A DNA stretch of 64,000 nucleotides. Origin: Rebecca billardiae RCC1528. Its lineage: Eukaryota > Haptophyta. The translations under genes and the position numbers were made by a program. The stretch spans positions 2,542,001-2,606,000 of the forward strand of contig OZ251227.1 of assembly GCA_965240325.2 (NCBI GenBank). Reading direction: 5' to 3'. Below the pieces are notes generated by a model, which was not told the origin of the DNA, searched no databases, and saw nothing but the letters and a program-made list of their open reading frames with translations. This document shows positions 17,567 to 28,900 of this stretch, in pieces (within the stretch, counting starts at the first letter, position 1; each line of letters begins with the position of its first letter).

Positions 17567-19900
17567 AGCGACGATGGCGGCGCGTCTCTGCCGCGGAGCG
17601 GCGGGTCAGTCGGCGCTGCCGGGGCGGCTGCCCGGCCCTCGGCAGCGCAGCTCCAGCCGGCAGGGCTGCTGCTGGAGCTCGACGCGTCGGCGTTGGCGCG
17701 CGACACACTGGCGGCTGGCCGCGGCACCGTCACTGCCTGGCTGTGGCGCGCGCTCGGCGCGCGCTGCCCTGAGCTGGCCAGCATGGCCGCCGCCCTCGGG
17801 CCGGGCGCGCGCGTGCTGATCAGCGAGGGCGGCGAGGGCGGCCATGCTGACCCCGGCAGCCATGCTGACCCTGGCGGCCATGCTGACCCCGGCGGCCATG
17901 CTGACCCCGGCGGCCATGCTGACCCCGGCGGCCATGCTGACCCCGGCGGCCATGCTGACCCCGGCGGCCAGGCCGACGACGCGCTTCCCCCGACGCTGCT
18001 CGTCCGCCTCGCCGCCGCGCCCGCTCACGCGGGCACCGACCTGACAGCCGCCGCCCCCACCGCCCCCACCGCCGCCACCGCCGCCGCCACCGCCCACGGC
18101 AGCGGCGCCGCGCCCGGGCTCGGCGCGTGGCGCGTGCAGGTCTCGCTCTCGACGCTCGACCTAGTGCACGTGCGCGCACACAGGGAGTGGCTCGGCTGGC
18201 ACGAGGCCGAGGCGCTGGACGAGGCGCGGCTGCGCCGACTCCTCGCGCCCGGCTGTGAGCTGTTCGAGCTCGGCGGCTGGCGCGCGCTCGCGCGCGGCGC
18301 GCGGCCGCGCGCGAGCGGCGCGGCGGCTGTGGCGCAGCGGCTTTGCTCGAGCGCGGCGCACGCGCCGATGCGCCGCGCGATGCGCGCGTGCGCGCGGCGC
18401 AGCGGGCCCGCGGGGCTGGCGCTCTGGCCAGCCGTGCGCGCGGGCGGCGTCACGGGCTGGGCCCTCGGCACCGCGCGCACACACGCATTCCTCGGGAGCG
18501 AGCTCACGCTCGCGGCCGGCGGCCGCGCCGCGCCGCCGCCGCGCGCCCTCGAGGAGCTGCACTGGGACCGGCGCGGGCGCGTGTGCGCGATCGTCCGGCT
18601 GGCGGAGCCGCCACTACTCGGGCTCGAGCTGCTGGAGATGGTGGCGGCGGGCGACCGCGACGGGCTGCGCGACGCGGCGGCGCCGGCCTTTGCGTGCGAG
18701 CTGCTGAGCGCGCGCCGCGCGCGCGCGCGCGCCGAGGTGGCAAGTGCCACGGCGGCGGCGGCCCCGGCGGCGCGCGCGCGAGGCGGCGCTGCGCACGCGC
18801 GGCCGACGCGGTCGGCCGCGGCTCCTGCTCGATCGCCGCGCGCGCTCAGCGCCCGGCAGGCGGCCGAGCTCAGCGCGCACGAGCCCGCGCGCCTCACCTT
18901 TGCCCAGCCGGGCCACCCGAGCGCGAGCGCGCGCGTGCCGCCGGCCAGCGGCGGCCGGCAGCAGCGCGGCGGCGGCGGCGCAGAGTCTGCGCGCGCGCAC
19001 CCGGCGCGCGCGCAGCTGGCTGAGCTCGAGCGCGTGCTCGCGCGGGTGCGCGGTCAGTGCACGGCGTGCGGGCCGGCGCGCGCGGCCGACGCGGACGGCG
19101 CGCGCGCGCGGAGCACCGGACTTCTCGAGCCGGACTCGAGCCAGCTGGCCGCCGTGTGGCAGCCTCTGCTGGCTGTGCAGCCGAGCGTGCGCGTCCGGCT
19201 GAGCGTGGGCGCGCGCGCCCACGCCGCCGCCGGCGGGCGCGCCGTGAAGGCGCGGCTGCGCCTGTCCAGCGCGCTCTCGCGCCCGCCCTCTGCGTTCACG
19301 CTCGCCGGCCACTGGGTGCCGCTCGGCGAGCTCCCCGCAGCACAGGCGCCGCCGCACGCCGCCGGCGCGCCCAAGCCAGCGCCGACCACGATGGGACGGC
19401 TCGTCATCCGCTGGGCGGAGGGGCGCCCCGCCTCCGCCCGGCCGCGCGCGCCGGCTGCGCGGAGCGCGGGGCCGGGCGCACGTGCGCCCGTGAGCGCCGC
19501 GGGGGCGGCAGCTGCCCACCACGCCGACGGCGGCGGCCGCGCGCACCCCGCCGCCGTCGGCGGGGGGGTGCGCGCGGGTGGTGGTGGTGGTGGTGGTGGT
19601 GACGACGGCGACGACGGCGCGGCCGCGCGCCAGACAAGCGTTGGCGGCGGCGGCGGCGGCGCAGTCGCCTCGATCCACTGGAGCTGCAGCTACGTGGCGC
19701 GGCGGCGGCAGGCGGCGGCGGCGGCGGCGCACGGGCGGCGCGGTCGCGATGACGACCGTCCGCCCGCCTCGAGCCGCGCGTCGCGTGCGGCCCGTCGGCG
19801 GCGGCCCTCGCCGGCGGCGGCTCGTCCGATGACTGCTCCGCCTCCGACCGAGCCGCGTGTCGGGGCGGAGGAGTCAGACATCCAGCCTTGGGAGGCTTGA
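16046..19900 (+). CDS. TPR protein with long low-complexity tracts, function unknown
   Basis: 1,284 residues as one exon. The start ATG at 16046 (CAGCGATGGCGGCC) matches the context of other starts here. Residues about 20-160 resemble kinesin-light-chain-like TPRs: ANLGTVLVGQGRSDEAERVF, then ERALAIRTRALGPDHTLTLV. After a Gln/Pro patch come a Ser-Gly tract of about 50 residues (17213-17364), acidic ESGA repeats, seven GGHADP units, and Ala/Arg-rich sequence. One more ordered-looking block (RVQVSLSTLDLVHVRAHREWLGW ...) lies near residues 690-760. I recognise no catalytic domain. GC bias keeps frames open, so unrecognised introns or an earlier true stop are possible; the TPR part is the best-supported section. 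Confidence 0.6.
16070..16111. repeat. 42-bp perfect palindrome inside the TPR gene
   Basis: The 21 bases to the left of the CTCGAG centre (16088-16093) are the exact reverse complement of the 21 to the right. The palindrome occupies codons 9-22 of the TPR gene, 24 bp after the ATG, and would form a very stable cruciform or mRNA hairpin. Symmetry ends sharply at 16069/16112. Confidence 0.9.
17213..17364 (+). repeat. GGCAGC hexanucleotide microsatellite (Ser-Gly tract)
   Basis: About 25 uninterrupted copies of GGCAGC encode (Gly-Ser)n in the TPR gene. A six-base unit cannot shift the frame, so length changes would only lengthen or shorten the linker. Confidence 0.95.
17841..17966 (+). repeat. 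Seven 18-bp tandem repeats (GGHADP coding)
   Basis: The unit GCCATGCTGACCCCGGCG repeats seven times at 18-bp spacing, starting at 17841, 17859, 17877, 17895, 17913, 17931 and 17949, with a degenerate eighth. Each unit encodes six residues, with His-Ala-Asp-Pro in the middle. Slight differences occur in the first two copies. Confidence 0.95.
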
Positions 19901-20923
19901 TGATGTCCGGACTCCGGAGGACCCCGGCACTCACGGCAGCCGACCTGACTCCTGAGTCTGTCAGTCACTGAGTCTGAGTAGTCACTACCGATGACCACTA
20001 TCTATACCACGCATACCATCAGAGTGTCATATAGGTCGTGCCTCTGCGTGCCTGCGTAGGTTAATGCTGCTAGACGATCACGACCTAAGGGACGACGACG
20101 TGACGACGTAGCCTTCGGTCTGGTGGTTGTCTCTCGGTCGGTCGGGCCATCGGCGGCTGACCGAGCCATGCCGGGCATGCGGGGCTGCCGTGGTGCTGCA
20201 TGCGGGCCAGTCATGGCAGGCCGGCAGCGCGCACTCCATGCTCAGACGCGCAGCAAGAGCGTCGCCAGGCCCTCCGTCGTGCTCCCAGAGCGCCGTCGCT
20301 TGCGCCCCTGGCACAGCGTCGGGAGTTTGGTGGGCGACCGGTCGCGAGCCGGCGGGCGACCCCATCGTCAGGGCATTTCCAGCCCAAGTTGACGCGCGGC
20401 GCGCCAACCCATGTATGTAAGTAGCCCGCTGGCGGGCCGGGCTGCGACGTCGGCTACAACCACATCCGCTCCATCGCCCAGCGCACACTTGGCGGCGCGC
20501 CCCCTCTCCAAGCACATCATCGCCCGCCGCGGGTGGTGCACTGCCTGACCTGGTCGGAAGGCGCGGATCCACACACTCGCCTGAGCCAAAGGAATACTGA
20601 GCCAGAGCTTGTGCGTCCCGTAGCTCAGTCATTAAGTATTTAAATGAACTACCGCCCACTACTAGTAGTAACAAACTCGAATACACAACGCCCTATTGCG
20701 CTGCGATAATGACAGAATATGGGGGTATCGAAACGTTGTTAATTGTACATTTGTAGGTGAACCCTAATGACGAATCAGGGTTGGTAAATTATCGTATGTC
20801 ACCCCTCTAGCGCAATTTAGTAATCATATATATATATATATACATACGGCCCATACGTTTTCAACGAACCAACGATGATACCTTATCATCAGCAGTTCCC
20901 CTTTTACTGCTATTGGGCTCGAA
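19901..20923. other. Intergenic region with AT-rich right half
   Basis: About 1 kb lies between the TPR gene stop and the foldback element. The left part is GC-rich without a recognisable gene; a frame of about 200 codons on minus (20078-20686) has no family resemblance. From about 20620 to 20900 the sequence becomes strikingly AT-rich and includes an (AT)8 microsatellite at 20826-20842. Confidence 0.5.
20826..20842. repeat. AT dinucleotide microsatellite
   Basis: Seventeen bases of perfect AT alternation sit at the right end of the AT-rich stretch, 82 bp before the direct repeat that flanks the foldback element. Confidence 0.9.
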
Positions 20924-20934
20924 GCCTCCAGTGG

Positions 20935-21375
20935 AGGCCACTTCACCGAAATCCAGGTTGGGGAGGATCTCCGCTGCACTGGTGGGGAGGATGTCATCCT
21001 CCCCGCTCGCCACGGCTGGGGAGGATGTCCGCCGCGCTGTCCGGTCTTTCGCCGCTGACAAAACTTTCGAAAACGAAAGTCGCGCTATGGCGGACCCGGT
21101 GTTCCCGCCCGGCGGCGAAAGGGGCGCGGGGCCGGTGGCTCGCGATCCGAAGGGCAGTAGCACGCGACCTCGCTTGGGCGGTGGCAGCGGCGCTGTGGCA
21201 CAGCGTGTACCATCCGCGCGGCTGTGCGCGATCGCGCGGTCCCGTTCGTCGCCACGCCGCGCGCGACCGTTCACGCCACAGTCTTTCCGCACTGGCATGC
21301 ACCCGTTGCAAGCGCATGACGGCGGAGAGCTCAGAGAGCCCGTCACGCGCGTGACGACCGTGTGGGATGGGTTGT
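20935..21375 (+). repeat. Left terminal inverted repeat arm
   Basis: This is a 441-bp arm. It contains GGGGAGGAT several times near its outer end and a small dyad, ACTTTCG-AAAA-CGAAAGT, at 21063-21080. Both strands are open for most of its length, giving frames without family resemblance. Confidence 0.9.
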
Positions 21376-21567
21376 ACAGCTTGTCTTCATGTTCAGGGAG
21401 GCACGCGCCGGCCCATGAGGCGGGCATGCGGATCATGGACGGCTGCTGTACTGTCCACAACTCCATGGCCGTGTGGCAGGCGATGACTCATCTTTCAGCA
21501 GTTAGGAATGGTCTGAACGTTGGATGGGCTCATCAGAAAGCCTACGAAGGGCAGCCTTCATATCGGC

Positions 21568-22008
21568 ACAACCCATCCCACACGGTCGTCACGCGCGTGA
21601 CGGGCTCTCTGAGCTCTCCGCCGTCATGCGCTTGCAACGGGTGCATGCCAGTGCGGAAAGACTGTGGCGTGAACGGTCGCGCGCGGCGTGGCGACGAACG
21701 GGACCGCGCGATCGCGCACAGCCGCGCGGATGGTACACGCCGTGCCACAGCGCCGCTGCCACCGCCCAAGCGAGGTCGCGAGCTACTGCCCTTCGGATCG
21801 CGAGCCACCGGCCCCGCGCCCCTTTCGCCGCCGGGCGGGAACACCGGGTCCGCCATAGCGCGACTTTCGTTTTCGAAAGTTTTGTCAGCGGCGAAAGACC
21901 GGACAGCGCGGCGGACATCCTCCCCAGCCGTGGCGAGCGGGGAGGATGACATCCTCCCCACCAGTGCAGCGGAGATCCTCCCCAACCTGGATTTCGGTGA
22001 AGTGGCCT
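21568..22008 (-). repeat. Right terminal inverted repeat arm
   Basis: Reverse complement of the left arm, differing at two bases. It ends 129 bp before the start codon of the hybrid histidine kinase, so it lies in that gene's promoter or 5' UTR. Confidence 0.9.
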
Positions 22009-22052
22009 CCAGTGGCTACAAGGTGCTCCGAATCTTTGCTGATGAAGTATCA

Positions 22053-22083
22053 CCAATCGCGATTCCAAATTCCAATCGCGATT
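22053..22083 (+). promoter_or_regulatory. Duplicated CCAATCGCGATT motif upstream of histidine kinase
   Basis: CCAATCGCGATT occurs at 22053-22064 and exactly again at 22072-22083, 19 bp apart (nearly two helical turns), 84 and 65 bp before the ATG. Each copy joins a CCAAT box to the palindrome AATCGCGATT. The position and exact repetition suggest a binding site for a dimeric or paired regulator. Confidence 0.45.
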
Positions 22084-22136
22084 TGACGATACCTTGGTTC
22101 GATCTCCTTCACTCCTCAGCCGTCGGACACGCGACG

Positions 22137-25100
22137 ATGCACCACTCGTCAGCAGTGCACCCTGCGAGCGCCTCGGGCGCTCCAACCACGTCGAGCAGCA
22201 CGTCGACCGACGACGACGAGTCGGTGCTGGGGGTTGATTTCAGCTTCAAAGACGTGGTCCAGCCGCTGCGCTTGACGCGAGTGCTCACCTTCGCCGACGA
22301 CGCTCTGGAGCGCGCGTACGAGAAGGAGATGCTCGCGCGCTACCCGTGGCGCCTGGCGACCGCCGCCCTCCTGCTCGCTCTCATCTTCGGCGCCAGCGCT
22401 ATCTCGCGCGCAGTGGAGCTCCACGACGTGCTGTCGGAGACGAGCGCGCCGTTTTGGATCGCTGTCGGCTCCAGCGCGACCTGTCTCGGCATGGCGGGCG
22501 TCAGCCTGGCTCTCCCGAGGTTGCGCCTTACGCTCGGTGCAGTCGAGGGCGTCATTGTCTCGCTCCTGCTGTGCTTCGCCGCCTCGTTCTTCGCCATCTC
22601 CTTCTACGAGCAGAGGTTTCACGCCTCGAGCTGCGCCATGCACAGCGGCGATTGCAACGCCGAGATCAGTGCCGCTCGCCGCGTGGCTGCGCTGTACAAC
22701 GGGCTGTTGCATGCTCTCGTGGTTCCGGTCGTCGCGCTGACCATGCTCCCGATGCAGGCCATTGCCGCGTGCGCGGGGAGTGCCGCCGTCCTGCTCCTGC
22801 AGCTGGTGCTCGTGGCGATGGCCTACGAGCCCCAACTCGACGACGTCGACGCTGGAAAGGTCTCCGAGCACTCGGCGCGCAACCAGGCAGAGACGCTCGA
22901 GAGCATCGCCCCTGTCGTGCTCTTGCTGGGCGGTGCGCTGCTGGGCCGGCTCTCGCACATCACATTGCATCGCGCGCAGTTCCACGCACACATTGCCAAG
23001 GAGCGCGCCAGCAAGCAGCTGGTGGCCGAGACGAGGATCGCAGCCCGCGCTAAGGCCGACCTCAAGGAGAGCGAGACATCGAAGCAAATGCAGCTGCAAC
23101 GCTCGCTTGCGGGAAAGCAGGCGCGATCTCGCCTCATCAGGATTGTGATGCACGACCTGCGCTCTCCGCTCCTTGCCGTCTCCAACGTGGTGTCGACTCT
23201 GAGCGACCTCGAGCCGAGCACGCAGCTGGGCAGCGCCGAGGTGGTCGACTCCGTGCATGCGCTCGCAAAGATGTCCAAGCTCATGCAGCACATTGTCTCC
23301 GACATGATGGACTGTACGTGCTGCGCCCAGCCAGCCAGACCCCGGCTGATGCGCCATCGCGCGCGCTCGTCATCATGGACGCTTCATCGCATCAGTCGGC
23401 ATCTATCTGGTGCTCCCAGCCCCCGATGCGCCACGACTGACCGACATCCCCCCCCCCACTCCCCTCCCCCCCGCTCCCCTCCCCCCCGCCGCGATGTGCG
23501 TGCCCCGCGCCCTTCACCCCGCCGCGTTCTCGGCGCGCAGTTGAGCGCGTCGACAGCGGGCGGCTCGTCTTGGTGGCTGCGCCCTTCTTTGTGGGCCAGC
23601 TGCTCGAGGACGCGTGCACGACCTTTATGGGGCTGGCGAACAGCAAGGGAGTGGTGCTCAAGGTGGAGCCGCTGCCTCCGGACCTGGTCGCAGTGCCGCT
23701 CATCGGAGACTCACGCCGGCTGCAGCAGTGCACGAACAACGGCTTGTCCAACGCGGTGTGTGCTCCGCAGCGACAGCGCACCGCGCGTCAATTCCTACGA
23801 TCATCGCGCGCGCCCGCGCCGAACTCACGCGCGCACCACCGCGGCGCGGCGGCGCCGCGCGCAGCTCAAGTTCAGCGAGCGTGGCGGCACGATCGTGCTG
23901 CGAGCACGCGCCACGAGCATGCGGTCCTTTGCCACGCCATCCCCCACGAGCCCGTGCGCCACCCACCCGTCCGCCAGCTCGGACCAGGCTGCGGTCTCGG
24001 TGTCAATCGTCGATTACGGCATCGGCATGAGCCACGACGAGCTGCGGATGCTGCGCACGGGCGAGGCGTTTGTTGGCCAAGGCCAGCTGCAAGGCGTCGG
24101 CGGCACCGGCCTCGGCCTCACTGTCACGCGCGAGCTGCTGCAGATGCACGACGACTCCGAGCTGCACCTCGAGTCGCCCGGGCTGGGGCTGGGCTTCACC
24201 TTTGAGCTCCGGCTCAAGCTGTGGCATGCGCTTGAGAACACGCTCGGCGAAGGCAGTGCGGAGCAGCGGCGTGCGGAGACCTCCACACCGGTGTTGCACG
24301 AGCGCATGGCCGCGGTGCGCGCGCTCGCTCGGAGCCAGGCCATCGCCAGGTCGCAGGAAGGGCTTGAGCGCAGCCTGGGGCACGTCGCTCAGGGCGCGCC
24401 CCGCCGCACAAGCAGCCCGCCGCGTACGAGCATCGCGGCTGAGGACAACGGCGACGGTGCGCCGGAGCCTGCGCCGAGCGGCCACCGCTCCACGATCGTG
24501 CCGCCGAGTGCCCCGACCGTCGACGCGGTGCCCACCGCGGCCGTCGCCCTGACCGCCGGCGCCGGCGGCATGGCACCGGCCACCAAGACGGCGCCACGGC
24601 GGCGCAGCCCGGAGCTCGACGGCAGGGACTACCCCTCTGGCTTTGCCTGCCTCTACGTGGACGACGACCGCATCCTGCAGAAGTCGTTCGTGAAGCGCGT
24701 CTTTGAGCGAATGGCTGCGCCGTACGCGCAGGCGTGGGACGGGCGCGAGGCGGTGGAGCGGATCGTCGAGAAGGGCGAGCAGTACGACATCATCGTGATG
24801 GACAACCAGGTGCGCGCTCGCTCGCGTGCTGCGTGCCGCCGGGCGCTCGGACCGACCCACGCGGCTGCACCCGGCGGAAGCCGTTGCTGCCGAGAGCCGA
24901 CGGAGCCGCGCGCGGGCCTCTGAATCACGCACTCCCTGTCTCACTCAACCCACCACCTGGCCCGGCTGCCCGCGCCCCTCGCTGCCGCCGCGACGCCAAG
25001 CAGATGCCGCGCATGACTGGCATCCTCGCGACGCGCGCGCTGCGCGCAGCCGGCTTTGCCGGCGTGATCATCGGCATGACGGGCGACCCGTGCGGCTCGC

Positions 25101-25573
25101 CTGAGCGCGACGAGTTCGACTGCGCCGGGCTCGACATGAGCTTGGATAAGGACGACAAGGGCGTCAAGGAGGTGCTGCGCGTGCTCGAGAGCTGCCTGGC
25201 CCCCATCGGCTCGACCGGCGGCGCGGAGACGCCGCCGGCGTCGGCGGCGGCATCGGCGTCGGCATCGGCGGCAGCGACGGAGCCGCTCGACCAGCGCGCT
25301 GGCTCGGAGGCAAGCGACGCGCACCACGAGCAGCAGGCCGGCGCGGCGAGCAAGCCCGCGGCTGGGGTGGATGCCCAGGCGTGGAGCGCGTTGTGCGCAA
25401 GCCATGCAGCGTCGGTGCGCGGTCGAGCACGCCATCACTCAACCGATGCAGCTGGCTTCGTTCGCAGCCGCCCTGACGCGCGCGACGAGGCGGATTATAC
25501 GGGCGAAGACGACCTGCTGCGCTCGCGGCCGCGCACAGTCTCAGCCTTCATGATGCCATACGACCTCGAGTGA
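22137..25573 (+). CDS. Membrane-bound hybrid sensor histidine kinase with receiver domain
   Basis: Exons 22137-23313, 23541-23755, 23865-24809 and 25004-25573 give 968 residues. The introns are 227, 109 and 194 bp, all GT...AG. About five hydrophobic segments lie between residues 71 and 280 (first WRLATAALLLALIFGASAIS). A HisKA helix follows with phosphoacceptor His339 in VMHDLRSPLLAVS. The joins restore DFERVDSGRL and the N box TNNGLSNALKFSE. G1 is DYGIGM (about 514) and G2 GTGLGLT (about 544). After a Pro/Ala linker comes a receiver domain from about 725: LYVDDDR, phospho-Asp777 in IIVMDNQMPRMTG, and GMTGD. The tail is Ala/Ser-rich. The frame is open upstream through the inverted-repeat element, but the first Met past it is at 22137. 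The sensed signal and the downstream partner are unknown. Confidence 0.9.
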
Positions 25574-25973
25574 CGAGTGTGAGTGATGACTAATGACGAT
25601 GCTGATGATGTGATGACGCGCGAGTGAATAATAATATAACGCCGCGCGTGATGCGCCGGCTGGCGGCCGAACTCGATCGCTGCGGCGGACGCGAGGCGGA
25701 TTCAATCCCGCCATTCAAATTCAATCCGCCGCCGCCGCGCACCGCGGCGGACGGACTGTCGTCGTACGTCGTAATAAGGTACTATACTGCGCTATATATG
25801 CGATACTGATCAATCATGCTCATGCGGACATGCTGGTGCTGATGCTGAGACTGCTGCTGAGAGTAAGTGTGCAGAGCGAGGAGGAGCCTGAAGCTCGAGT
25901 AGAGACGAATGCGCATGCGGCATGCCGAGGACGAGAGACAAGAGAGTAAAGAGACGACTCAGTCCGAGTCGAA
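25574..25973. other. Convergent intergenic region
   Basis: These 400 bp separate the stop codons of the histidine kinase (+) and the first giant Sfi1-like gene (-). The stretch is partly AT-rich (25625-25640 and 25770-25820) with TGATGA-type short repeats. It presumably holds both 3' UTRs. No gene, RNA or larger repeat seen. Confidence 0.5.
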
Positions 25974-28900
25974 TCACTCCTCCTCCTCCTCCTCCTCCTC
26001 CTCGGGCGAGGAGCCGCCGCCGCGCCGCCGCTCGCCTGCGGCGGACATCGCCGCCACGCGCCACGCGCTGAAGAGCGCGCGGCCCGTGCTGTGCCGGATG
26101 AGCTCCTTGAGCGCGGCGCGCAGCGTGAGCACCTGCGCGTACCGGCGCACCTCGGCGCTCTGCTCGGCGGTCGCCGCCTTCCAGCTGCGAGCGGCGCGGC
26201 GGGCGCGCGGATGGCGGGGACGGTCGGGCGGGCGGCGGGCGCGTGAGCGGGGGCGCGGCGGCGGTGCGCGGCGCGCAGGCGCGCGCGCGGGGGGGGAAGG
26301 GGGGGTGCGGGTGCGCGCGCACGCACCTGGCGTACAGCCGCCACTGGCCGAGGCGCGCGCGCAGCAGCGCGCGGATCTCTGCGCGGCTCGGCGCGCTTGG
26401 CAGCCGGCGCTTGCGGCGCGCGGTCTCCGCCCACGTGTGGAGCGCCTGCTGCGCGGCGCTGAGCTGCAGGTAGCGCGCGCGCACGGTCGCGGCGCGCGCG
26501 CGCGAGCCGAGCCACGCCGCCTGCATGCCCGGCGTGCGGTGCAGGCTCGGCACGCGCGCGCTCGCCAGCTCAACCGTCGAGATTGCGATGAGCTGCGCCA
26601 CGCGCGCGCCCCGCAGCCACGCGCCGAGCGCCGCGCCGCCCGCGCGCAGCCGGTGCAGCTGCGCGCTCGCCGCGGCCTGCTCGGCGGCGGCGCGGCGGTA
26701 GAGGGCGAAGAGGTACCAGCGGCGCAGGCCGACGGTGCAGCCGTGCCGCGCGCGCCGGCTCGCCAGCGCGCCGCGCCCCGCCGCGCGCCGCGCGCCCGCG
26801 CGCCACGCCGCGAGCGCGGTGCGCTGCGCGGCGCGCGCCACCGTGTCGGCGCGCGCGGCGCGCGCGAGCTGCCGAGCGCGCTCGCGCGCGAGCGCGGCGG
26901 TGCGCCGCCAGCGGCGCAGCGCGCGGAGCGCGCGGCGGCGGTCGGCCGTGCCCGCGTGCGCGCGCGCGCGCGACGACGCCGAGAGCACCCGCTTCCACGA
27001 GCGCATCGCCGCGAGCGTCGCGCGCAGCTCCGAGCGGACGGTGACCGCGGCCGCGCGCTGCAAGGTGCGCGTTGCCGCGGCCGCGGCGGCGCGCCACGTG
27101 GCCAGCGCGGCGCGCAGCGCGGCGGCGGCGGCGGCGTCTTCGGCGCGGCGCGCGGCGTCGTCGGCGGGCGCGCGCGCCGTGCGCGCGCGCCACGCGCGCA
27201 GCGCCGCGCGCGCGGGCGCGCGCAGGCCGCGCGCGAGCCGCGCGGCGGCGGCGGCGCGCGGCGCGGCGCGCGCCGCCCAGCCGCCGAGCGCGCCGCGCCG
27301 CGCGAGCCGCGCGCGGCCGCGGTCGGCGGTGCGCGCGAGCGCGGCGGTGAGCGCGCCCGCCGTGGCGCGCGAGTGCCACGCGTCGAGCGCGGCCGACGCC
27401 GCGCTCCGCGCCCAGCCGCCCTCGCCCAGCCGGCCGAGGCCGGCGGCGCGCGCGGCGGCCGCCCAGCGCGCCCACGCGGCGCGCAGCGCGCCGGCCGCGC
27501 GGTGGTCAGCGGCGACCATCCTCGCGGCGTCCGCGCCGACCTGCGCGCCGATCGCGTCGACCCAGCGGCCGAAGAGGCGGCCCACGTCGGAGGCGGACGA
27601 CGCGTCCGCGCCGCGCGCGTGCAGGTACGCGGCTCGCCGCGCCGCCGCCCACGCCGCCCACGCGGCGCGCGCGGCGCGCGCGCGCCAGCGCGCCGCGGCG
27701 GCGCGCGCGCGCGCGGACGCAGCGTGCGCGCGCTCGCCGTGCGCGCGCCAGCCCTCGAGGGCGTCGGCGCGCGCCATCGAGCGCCAGAGCGAGGCGGCGA
27801 GCGCGGCGCGCCGCGCGACCGACGTCGCGTGGCGCCACGGGCGCAGCGCGCGCGCCTGACCGAGCGCGCGCCACGCGCGCGCGGCGCGCGCGCCGAGCGC
27901 GGCGCGGCGCGAGGCGTCGCGCCAGCGCGCGAGCGCGCCGCGCGCGCCGCCCGCGGCGCGCAGCGCGCCGAACGCGCGCGCGCCGCGCTCGACGGCGGCG
28001 CGCGCGCGCGCGCGGCGCAGCGCGGCGGCGCGCAGCGCCCAGCGGTCCAGCGCGCCCGCGCTCGCGCGCAGCCGCGCGTGCTCCGCGCTCAGAGTCCGGA
28101 TGGACGCCTCGACGAGCCCGAGCGCTACCCAGTCCTGCCACAGCGAGAAGGCGAGAAGCAGCGGCGGCGTGCGGAAGCGCGCGGCGCGCGCCTCGCGCCG
28201 CGCCTCGCGCGCCTCGCGCGAGTGGTCGCGCCGCCAGCGGCGCAGCGCGGCGCTGGACGCGCCGATCCCCGCCATCTCCGCCGCCGCGCCCAGCTGCGCG
28301 CGCGCCGTGCGCCGCAGCGCGGCGTGCGCGCGCAGGCGCGCCCACGCGGCGCGCGCGTCGCGCGCGGCCGACGCGCCGCGCGCGCGCGCGCGCAGCGCGG
28401 CGGCGAGCCGCCAGAAGCGCCAGCTCGAGGCGGCCTCGGCGGCGCGCCAGCGCGCGGCGGCGCGGCGCGCGCGCTCGAGCGCGAGCGACCGCGCCCCGTG
28501 CGACGCGGCCCAGCCGTCCAGCGCGCGCGCCGCGCGGCCCGCGCGCACGCGGCGGAGCGCGCGACGCGCGCTCGCCGCGCGCCGCGCCGCGCGCGCCCAC
28601 TCGGACCACGACGCCGCGCGCCCGCCCGCCGCCCACTGCTCGGCGGCGGCGGCGGCGGCGGCGCGCGCGCGCGCGCGCGCGCGCGCGCCAGCACCCCAGC
28701 GCGCCAGCGCGCCGCGCTCCGCGCCGCGGCCGACGCCGGTGCGCCGCATCAGCGCAAGCTCGGCGGCGCGCGCCGCCCAGCCGCCGAGCGCGCGCGCGCT
28801 CGCGAGCCGAGCCCACCGGCCGAGCGCGGCGCCGAGCGCGGCGCGCGCGGCGGCGCGGCGGCGGTGGTCGTCGCGCCACGCGTCGAAGAGCCGCGCCGTC

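Larger units (their letters stand above)
20935..22008. mobile_element. Foldback/MITE-like element with 441-bp terminal inverted repeats
   Basis: The left arm (20935-21375) and right arm (21568-22008) are reverse complements with only two mismatches (left-arm positions 21162 and 21202), about 99.5% identity and no length difference. They enclose a 192-bp unique spacer. The termini read AGGCCAC...GTGGCCT. CCAGTGG flanks both ends directly (20928-20934 and 22009-22015), a likely target-site duplication; the direct repeat can be stretched to the 11 bp GCCTCCAGTGG because it overlaps the terminus. The spacer encodes no transposase, so the element would be non-autonomous. Long TIRs recall Mutator-like elements, but the family is not established. 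The near identity of the arms implies recent insertion or gene conversion. Confidence 0.8.

Noticed and set aside
20861-21466. 201-codon open frame on minus within the left inverted-repeat arm, mirrored in the right arm
   Set aside because: The same peptide arises from both arms by symmetry, has no family resemblance, and is not needed to explain the sequence; the inverted-repeat element is the simpler call.
20913-22136. Start of the histidine kinase upstream at 20913
   Set aside because: That frame runs through the inverted-repeat element and gives a non-homologous leader; the ATG at 22137 starts a plausible cytosolic leader before the first membrane helix.
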